Source of the DNA: Calendula officinalis
Lineage: Eukaryota; Streptophyta; Magnoliopsida; Asterales; Asteraceae
Length of the DNA: 64,000 nt
Direction: 5' to 3'
Assembly: GCA_963853835.1 (NCBI GenBank)
Contig: OY970825.1
Coordinates: 42,380,908-42,444,907, forward strand
Part shown: in pieces, positions 1 through 10,689 of the stretch
Numbering within the stretch: the first letter of the stretch is position 1
How the letters are laid out: every line of letters begins with the position of its first letter
The notes under the pieces: generated by a model
Told to the model about the DNA's origin: nothing
Databases searched by the model: none
What the model saw: the letters and a program-made list of their open reading frames with translations, nothing else
Made by a program: the position numbers and the translations under genes

Positions 1-138
1 TTAAGATACTAAAACAAATCGTGCGAATTTTAATAAAATTAATTGACATGGTTAGATTAACCTAAATTGTGGGTCATGGCATCGTTATAGGTCTTTGATT
101 AGTAACACTTTGAAAGTAGGTTGCCAGTTTAGATAAGA

Positions 139-348
139 GTAAATTACAAAAGTCATCCTTGTGGTTTGTACGAAAGTACGGATCTCATCCCGCAACTTTT
201 TTGTTACACAGATAGTTCCTAATTTTATAAGTTGTAACATCAGTGCTAAATAATTTTGAAGTTCAACACTCCATACTTTTAAAGTTTGTAGGTATTGTTG
301 TTGTTACAAGTTCCAAAATTTCATACAACCCATATGAATGATTTAAAA
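139..348. mobile_element. Palindromic MITE (family A) in a MON2 intron
   Basis: The left end reads GTAAATTAC followed by a TGTGGTTTGTACG block, and the right end holds the diverged complement around CATACAACCCATATG. The middle has 'GTTACACAGATAGTTCC'-type text repeated in inverted form. The same text recurs at 2752, 4830, 6700, 7313 and 8322, so this is a dispersed element and not intron-specific sequence. It lies left of the last visible exon. I see no further MON2 exon in 1-425. Superfamily not determined. Confidence 0.6.
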
Positions 349-425
349 CTCTTTCAATAATAATGTTTGAATGACATAAGAATAATGTATAAAAATTTAG
401 GATAATAATAATAAAGAAATAGTAC

Positions 426-3400
426 CTGCTCAAGGAAAACAATTTATGCAAGCAAGTGAGAGAGAATCTGCTACAATGAGGTGGCACACGTTCAACCGTC
501 TCAACAGGCAAGGAACATGTACGCGAAGCACATCGGTCAAGTGTAATTATCAACCGTTGCAGTATCTGAAAGTCAAAACAATATACTCCAGGGGTAAAAC
601 AGTCATTACCATGTGTATAATAAGTAGATTAGTGATAGAAAGATTACATCATTAGAAGCATCGATTTCTGACAAGAGAATTTTGTCCCCCAAAACATCTA
701 AAAGTTCCATTTCAAGAGATTCATCATCCTCTTTGGAAACTGCAGCAAGTGAATTTGAAGGTAGGGCCCGCCCGCAATAGCCCACAAGAAATATTTCATA
801 AACATCAGCAACTTCTTTCCAGAAACGAATCCTTGCGGGCTTATTGGCGCTGACATCAGCGCGAATGATGTCATCAACAAGCAATTGGTTGAAGCTTTTG
901 ACAGCTACTCCCCAAAGTCCACCATCCGGATTTTCTCTTCTTGTTACCATGCACCTGTAAGGATAAACTTGTTTTTTAAATCATAGATAACATAAAAATT
1001 TAAGTAAAAATGGTCCTTTAGGTTTGTACCATATTACATATTTGGTCATTTAGTTTCATAAATTACACTCCTAGTCCTTATTTCTGACACGTTTGGTCCT
1101 TTACCTAAACAAACGTTAACTTTTCCCATCAAACAAATGGGTTTCAAATTGGTGATGAGAAAGGGAAAATGAAAGATTTACTCCCTCGTGCATCACACGT
1201 GACCATACTTGACAGGAAAGTTAACGTCTGTTTAGGTAAAGGACCAAACGTGTCAATAGTTTCAGACTACCAGTGTAATTTATGAAACTAAATGACCAAA
1301 TATGTAACATGGTACAAACCTAAAGGACCATTTGTGTAGTTCACTCTAATTATTATTTATTATTTATTTATTTTTTTTTTGAAAAAGGTTATTTATTACC
1401 TTCCAAGACCTTGGATAATACAAGGAAAAGTAATTAACTTTTCAGTTACTGGAGCCTGTAAGAACACATCCACCAACACGGGAACAAGTTTTTCAGCAAA
1501 TAAATCACTTGACATTGTAACTGATGAATTCTTTTTTGAATTTGAATTTGAGCTTGAAGATGAAGAAGATTCTACTTCTTTTTCATACGAATTGGTACCG
1601 TTACTAATCCTCCTAGAATCTGTCAACATGATAGAAAATAAATTTATAAATATAAACAACATTGGTCCTTAATCCTTATAGTTTGGCCAAAATCACAACT
1701 TCAGTCCTTTTAGTTTCGAATATACACAGATAGTCCTTCTTCGAAAGGTGTGACACGAATGGTCCTTTAATTAGACATTTGTTTGTTTCATACATCCAAA
1801 TAAAGGACCATCTGTGTCACAATGTTTGAAAAAAAGGATTGTCCATGTAGATTGGAAACTTGAAGGATTGAAGTTGTTATTTTGGCCAAACTATAAGGAG
1901 CAAGAATGTAAAAAAAAGAAAAAATAAAAAGAGATCCGAGTTATACCAGAAGTATTGTCTCCTTCATTCTGTACAGAAGGAGAATCAGAAGTGGGAAGAT
2001 AAAGCAGAAGCTTCTGGAAGAAGACAGCCCAAAGTGAAGGAAGATGAACAGGTGGACGTAACTGTGGGAGGATTTCTAGTACTACACGCTGTACGGGTGG
2101 TACATGTCCCTGTAACACTATATTATTAGAACACAGGCTTCATAAATTACAGAAATGGTCCCCGTGGTCTTCCGAATTCTACAATTTTATCCCTAAACTT
2201 TTTTTTCTTCATGATTTTGTCCATATGGTTCTCGAATTAGGGTTTCCTGCCGCCTCTCCTTCTCCTTTTGGTCATTTTAGGTCAAAATGGACGGAAGAAA
2301 AAGTTTAGGGATAAATCCGTAGAATTTGGAAGACCTTAGGGACAATTTCGGTACTTTACTCGTATTACAAAGATTAGCACTTACAAATTCAGCTTCAAAA
2401 TTATTGTGGGTGATCTTTGCTTCTCTTATTACAGAATCAATTATAGAAAGCAACTGGGAGTACATGCTACTTTCAAACATTCCTTGTGCATGCACGTATA
2501 CTTCTCCTGTTAAAAAAACAAAAATTAACTTTCAGTTAAAAAGTTATATATCTTTCTATCAAAGGGATATTTATATTTATTACCTAGGCCATGTATTATC
2601 TCCTGCTTCACCTTGGTTGCTGTTGTATCACTGCATGCACTTGGATTTTGAACAACAATTTCATAAACATCAAGAACAGATTTCAGATATGGCATTGGTA
2701 GATTTCCCTGGTTTTTAAAGAATAATCTTATAAATATACCACCTCAAAATTTGTTAAAACATAAATTGTCCCTGTGGTTTGTAGATAGTTATGAATTTCG
2801 TCCCTTGACTTTTTTCTTGTACGCGGATAGTCCCTAGTTTTGAAACTTGTAACATCAACCCTCCATAATAGCTAGGAACCATTCGTGTTACAAGTTCCAA
2901 AATTAGGGAACAAAAATTAAAAATAATCGAGGGACAAAATCCATTATTTTATACAAACCACATGGGAACAAAATTAAAAAGATTTCTAACAGAAGTGTTT
3001 CCAGTTTCCACAACTTAAAATAAGTTGGCATAATAATCTCAAAAATCTTTTCAAAAATAGACAGATCAGTTTGTAAAGGAATAATACCTTTGGGGAGTGA
3101 GAGATAACTGTTGACTGCAAACAACCTACTGCAGCAAGGGCAACCTCCTTATTGCCATTAACAATGCTGTTTTTCACAAACTGAAGCAAAGATTCCCATC
3201 CTAAGCAATAATAAGATTTGTTAGAAATAAATAAAATAAATAAAAATTGGTAAGGTAAATATTGTAGTAGTAAATTAAGAGATATACATACCAGACCAAA
3301 AATTGGTAATAGTTGTTAATAATGGAAAGAAAGTACGCAGAATACGAGCAATTCCACCAAATACAAGCACAAGTGTTTCATCCCATTGTTTTTGAGCCGT

Positions 3401-6400
3401 GTTCCGACTGCATGTTTTCAAAAGTGACAATAACAGTATCAAATCTAGATTTCAAACCAACTTCGGGCCCGTTTGATTTGCTTTTGACTCGGTCCAGGTT
3501 TGGACTCGGTCCGAGTCAGGATGTTTGATTTCCTCAATTTGGTCTAGAAGTTATGACTCAGTTGGCAACTAACTCAGTTGGCGACTAACACAGTTGGCGA
3601 CTAACTCAGTTGGCGACTAACTCAGTTAGGGACTAGCTCAGTTAGGGACTAGCTCAGTTAGGGACTAGCTCAGTTAGGGACTAGCTCAGTTAGGGACTAG
3701 CTCAGTTAGGGACTAGCTCAGTTAGGGACTAGCTCAGTTAGGGACTAGCTCAGTTAGGGACTAGCTCAGTTAGGGACTAGCTCAGTTAGGGACTAGCTCA
3801 GTTAGGACTAGCTCAGTTAGGACTAGCTCAGTTAGGACTAGCTCAGTTAGGACTAGCTCAGTTAGGACTAGCTCAGTTAGGACTAACTCAGTCAGCAACT
3901 ATCAAACGGCCCCTTAGTAATGAATAGCTCAATTTGGGTCAAAATAACTTGTTTCAACCCGTTTTGACCCGTTACCCAACATGCAATGTTTGGGCTAAGT
4001 CTACATTGAGATACCTATGATGTATGAGCATATGAACTGCTTTTCCACCACGAACACCAAGTTCTTTCCCGTGCCATTCATCTTTCGAGGATGTTGCAGC
4101 CTATTAACAAAAATTATTAATTATTAATCGTAATCATTAAAATAAATAAATTAATAAATGATGTATAGCGTGCATACCATGTGAGAAGCACGATCTAAAG
4201 TAGTGAAAACATAATTCCAAAGACAATCTTCCCACATGCTCTTTGAAAGCTTTTGCCCATGGCTCCCTAGGGTTTGGAAAAGTGTCCTCACAGCTGAATT
4301 CCTAACCTTAAATATGATATAACAGAATTCAAAATCAAAACTTACCACATTAAATCATGAGCATTTTAAAATAAAAATCAGCATAAATATTGGATAATAA
4401 ATTAGCAATTTACCTCTGGTCTGTCATCAGCTCCCAGGTTTTGGAGTAATGAGAAAACAGAAAACAACAATTTTTCATGTTCAGCTATATCTTGTTGGTT
4501 AACTTTTTTAACAGTTTGTTTTGTCTTATTCTGCTCCACAGTTTCTGCAGAAAAGATAATTTGAGTATAAATTAATCTTCTTATAATGAAAGCGGATTAC
4601 TTGATTTCAATTCAGAGCCAAACCTTCAAGCAAACCTTTGGCAATAAAGTCAGTTGAAGTCCACAGTAGGCCAATGGCTGTTAAGCTGATGTTTAATTCG
4701 GTTTTTTGACTACTGTATGCACCAGTTACATCTATACATCTGATGGAGTAAAAAATAATAATAATTTAAACAGTTAAAAAAAATAATTCGAAACAAAATA
4801 TGAAAAAAGAAGGCATAATAATGAAACTTTTAATATCAATTATCAACGGTCCCTACAAACTTAACGACCTTTTTTGATTTAGGGAATTGTTATATTGGTG
4901 TTACAAGTTTCAAAATTAAAGACTATGTGTGTATTAAAAAAAGCCTAAGGGACAAAATCTAAAATTTCATACAAACCACATGGACGATTTATGTATTGTA
5001 AAAGTATAAAAAAAAATCCCTAGCAGAAGTTTTAACTATAGAAATATATAGAACTGCAGCATGCATAAATAAAAAAAAGTGACAAAATTAAAGTTGTAAT
5101 AACTCACACGTGGAGATATTCTGAAGGCACAGTTGACAGCCCATCATTCATGATGACTCGTAGGCTCTACAAGTAAAAAATAAATCTTCCTTTATATAAG
5201 ATAGAAACATAACTTATAATAAGATGACCAAAAATCTATAAACCTTAGATCCAATAATTATAATTAATATTAATAGTAATGAGAATTTGTTAATACTATT
5301 TACTAACCTGGAAGCCGAGAGTGACAAGATCCTTTTCAGATGATCCAGCAACTGATCTAAAGAAGAACGCAATCAGGAGTTTTAGCATATAATAGAAAAA
5401 CCAGATGTTGCTAATAGTTACCTTAACATTTCAAGAATATTTGGCCAGCTATAACACAGCTTATCTCCATTTCGCTGCAAAAATAATAATTATAATATGT
5501 AGGTAAAGAACAAAATAAAGCATATAGAGTCCATCTGACAAAAATATTTTGACTAACAGAAAGAAAAAAGTATACTTTACCTCTAAAATGTGCAGAAGAA
5601 TCTTCAAAGATCCAGCATGAACATCAGTGTTTGAACACGAATCATAGAGAACATGTAATGGAGATATGACAGAAATTTCAAGTGCCTTCATTTCTGTTTT
5701 AATCTAGGAAAAAACAGTGTTTACATAACGAACAAACCCTAAGTTTTTAATAAAAGGAAAAAAAAATGCATGTGAGTTAATGAATGTAAAATTGTCACAT
5801 ACGCCATGGTGTTTTGAATTTGCATTTTCTTCAAACTGGTCTGAACCTAAAACAGCAGAAATTGATTGATCTAATGCATTAAGTGCCATTAACCGCAAGT
5901 GGTGATTAGGGCTACTAGCAAGCTGCAAAATTATATTATTTATATCACTAACGGTGTTACAAGTTTTAGAACATGTGATGTAAATATGTAATAACCTCAA
6001 CAAAATGGCCAACAACTTCATCCCACAATGGCTGAATTCCTGCAAATAATAAAAAATAAGAAAATTTTATATTCTGTTAATTAAAGGAAAATAAAAAAGA
6101 AACGTACTGTGAAGATTATTAACTAGGATTGATATCATTCTCTCAACTGCAAAACTTATGCTTCCTGTTTTTTGACTTGAAGTTTGTGAAACACCACTTA
6201 ATGTTCCAGCCATTGATTGATATGATAACTGTCTCAGTGCTGACAGTAGTGACTTAACTGCAGATATATGCATCAGTCCAGAGCTCTCAAACAACTTCAC
6301 CAAATAAATATAAAAAAAAGGGTTAGAACTTGTGCGCCATTCTATATAAAGAACATGTTAATTACTATTTTAATTCATTTTTGGTCCTTTGTCCAGGTAA

Positions 6401-9377
6401 AATGAATAGGATACCCTTGGCCCTTTATTTTCCATTTTTTTGATTTTTTATATTATTAAGTAGTAAAAAGAATTAGTCAAGAGTGTAATAAACAGGTCAC
6501 CTGAGAATTCAATGATGAGAGAATACTGAATTCAGTATGTTGGCTAGATGGTTCTCTAGTAAGCTTTGGGACAGCTGCATTTACCTCCTGAACAAAAAAA
6601 ATAAAACTCCAAAGAAATATTTAATATCATGAATAGATTTGATTCGACAGATTTGATAACAGAGAAATGGCAAGTATATCATCACTCTCTATTCCAGTAA
6701 ATTACATGAATGATCCCTATGGTTTTGTAAGATTTTAAGGTTTTCGTTTCTCAACTTTGTTTATTACATGTGTAGTCCCTAAATTTGTAACTTTTAACAC
6801 GGATGGTTGCTAAAGCAAAATACGCTAAGTTTTTAAGGACCATTGATGTTACAAATTTCAAAATTAGGGACTATCCGTGTAATAAAAAGAAGTTGAAAGT
6901 TCGTACAAACCACAGGGGCAGCTTATGTAATATATTCATTCTTACAATCCAATTAAATGCTGTGTGTTACCTGGGTAGTTGCATGTGGAGAATGAATAGC
7001 CCGATCAAGTGCTGCTAGAGTCTCCAAAATCTATGATTATATACAAAATCATTGCATGAACTGTTAATTATCGAATGCATACAGCTGCAGCTAAGAAAAT
7101 ACTGTGTGTGTGTAATTATATACACACACACATACACACACATATTGATAAAAGCAAATAACCATACCAACACCCAGGAAGGTCCTAGAACATTGTATAA
7201 CCGATGAGTTATGTTGAAGAGAGTCCTGAGGGCCTAACTTATATGAAAGATAAGGAAAAGCATATTACCAATCAGATAACAGAAACTAGCCACAAACATG
7301 ATATATTAACAAGAGTAAATTACATAAGTCACCCCTGTGGTTTGTATGAATTATGGATTTCATCCCTCGCTTCTTTTATTACACGGAATAGCCCCTCCCC
7401 TGATTTTGAAGCTTATAACATCAATGGCCCCTAAAAACTTAACGACATCTTTTATTTTAGTGACCGGACCATTGGTGGTAAAAAAATTCAAAATCTAGGG
7501 ACTATCAAAGTAATAAAAAATGTCAATGGACGAATTCCAAAGTTTCATATGAACCACAGGGACAATTTATGTAATTCACACAATTAACAATGAATTTGAC
7601 ACAACGCGTGCACCTGAACATTCTTAAGTGTAAGAACTACAACATCCCTTTGATCCACCACTATTTCTGTCCGCTTTGACCCAGGAGATTGTAACCCACG
7701 GCTAATATGAACAATTATAATAATGAATTAATGATAAAACAGATAAATTATGGTTATAAAATTTTAATTGGATAATTGCTTTTTATAACCAGATAATATA
7801 TGAGAATAAGAGAAGAACCTTCTCCTTTCAGCTTCATATGGTGAACTTATGGTGAACTTGCAAAGCGATGCAAGAAATGAATTCAAAGGTTCTACGGCCC
7901 GAAGAACACCACATGCCTGCATTAAAGTGGGAATTAAATAATCATTAATACTTTAGTATTATTTAAGTTAATCAATATTTAGACTGGCTATAGCTACCTG
8001 TGTGAATGCTTGATAACCCTTTAATATCTCCAACACAATAGCTTCACCTTGTGATCTGTTAAAATTAAAATTAAATGAGACATAATTACATAAATCAATA
8101 AACAAATGGTTTTGGAATATAATAAACATGTGAAATAAACACAGTACTTGGCCAAAATCAAGGATAACGCATCAAGGATAGTCAACCACACTGAATCAAC
8201 CATTGTAGTGCATAAAACTGCAGTTTTTCCAATAAGTTTTGCAGGTGGATCTGTCTCACATCTTGGGGATTCAAGCTACATTATATGTTACACAAGAATA
8301 AGCATAAGAATAAATAAGCGACTAAAGTACATAAATCGTCCCTGTGGTTTGTATGAAATTATGGATTTCGTCCCTTGACTTTTTCTACTACACAAGTAGT
8401 CCCTATTTTTAACCTTGGAAGTTTGATGTAAACAAAAAAGTCAAGGGACGATTTGTGTAATTTACTTAAAATAAGCAGATGAATGTTACCTCACCAACAT
8501 CGACTGCTTCATCTGTCAAAGTTGCCACAGTAAAAACAACTCCAAGCAGGCCTTCAATAGCTAAAGTTACTGCATGTGCTTCACTTGCAACCAAAACAGC
8601 AGCATTTGATGCATCATTATCTAAACTCCATTCAATTCCTGAAAAAGACATCAATTTTGCCTTCATTAATTCATAAATGAAAAGAATTAAAAGATGAATT
8701 GTTCTTTTTTGTAACAATTATTTTCTCATTACTGATTATCATTACCCTTGGCTTTACTGGTAAACATTCCTGCAACAGCTGCCAAGCTCTCCTCACTTGT
8801 GTCTTGAAACTGAGAAATGTAGAGATATAATAATTATTTCTATCCGTGGTAATAGAGAACTGAATAACAATATTACATGATATGCAATCGTGAAATTAAA
8901 GGTGCAATTTCATACATATCCTTATGAAAGTTGAAAATTGATACACACACACATGTATATATTTCTAAATTTCATAATATTATATTTACCCTTGCAAACC
9001 ACCAAATATATAGTATATACGCATTTCATACAAAATTTCATAACACCATATGTGTCATTAAATAAAGATACATATTATATCCGTAATGCTTATAAAATTT
9101 AGAAGGATAATTAATCTGAAAACAAACTGTTGTAAGTAACTGATTTTGTTTTATTTACTATGGGATGTGTATATATGATATCCGTAATGCTTATAAAGAT
9201 ACATATGATATTATAAAATTTAGAAGGATAATTAATCTGAAAACATGCAATACCTGCACACTTGAAACCACTCGAGCAAGAGCTTTTATCATACCCTCAA
9301 CTACATTTGTGTTCTTTGGGTTCCTGCAAAAAGATCATCCTCCATCATTAAAATTATGTTTATGTGAATAAGCAATA

Positions 9378-9410
<33 letters not shown>

Positions 9411-10597
9411 CAATTTCCCAGTGACGTATGTATGTTAACGAGCTTACATGTCGAAGGTCTGAAATAGTATTCTGAGAGTATGTGCTTCCACACAGAAACC
9501 CTACAGCTATTAATGGTTAGATTACAAGTATTGGGAGGTAATATTTATTTATAAAAAATAAAAATAAAAAACTACATAAATACATGACATTTACCCTTAA
9601 GATTTCAAGTACAAGAATACGATGCCACAGTGGTAAATCAAGGGATGTAGCCCTCACTAACATGCTGAGAAATACCTGTCCACAAATTAAAAATACAAAA
9701 ATCATTTGTATAATTAGTGGTCTGTATTGTATTTATTACCAGGGAAAGAAAAGCCGTACCTCAGATTCAGTTATGAGGGATGAACTATAATGCCTAATTA
9801 TATGGGCCACTGACCGCAAAACAAGGCGCCGGAAATAAGGTTCTCCAGTTTCTCCTTCAATCTATTATTTTATTAAATTAAAAAGTTATATCAAGTGAAT
9901 ATTGACTAGTGTTGACTAAAGCACTCACCTCAGAATTGGTCCGAAGTGAAGTCATTAAAAGTGAACAGATTTGGTGACATAAAACCTGTACATGGTTAAG
10001 CCTTGACTTCAGGACTATTTTACAAGTAACTTTAATAAAACGATAATAAAAATGCACTGTTAGTTAATCACCTGCTCGTAAGGTAACAAAGTTCTAAACA
10101 CAGCCACATAATTAGACAGAATAAACCTGAAGATTCAAGGCAAAACACAAAAATTATGACAATAATTTAATTGTTAATGCAACAAATTCAGCAAAATTGC
10201 ATCATTATAAGATGAAAATCCATTAGAGTAAAAATTGCCTTACTCAAGTATATCAAGTGCAAAAGTCCGTTGAATCGAGCCATAGCCAACACGTAACCAG
10301 GTTGCCTGTTTGGAGACACACAACATTAATTTATTTTTAAAATATCAAGCATATAAATTTAAAGATGATAGCAGATGTACAAATTCCAAGAATTAGAAAG
10401 TTTGGAAGCTTCTAGAAGATAAGTAGAAACAGAAATTAGCACATACAGATCCACCTGCAGCAAGAGCTGTCAGGTCCTCGAGTAATTTAAGCCCTAATTT
10501 TCCAGCTTTTGTTGGGGTCTCCCTCATCTTTAATTGGCCTAAAGAGGCAAAATCCTCCTCTAATGACCTGCTCACCACAATTTACTTGTGTGAAATA

Positions 10598-10689
<92 letters not shown>

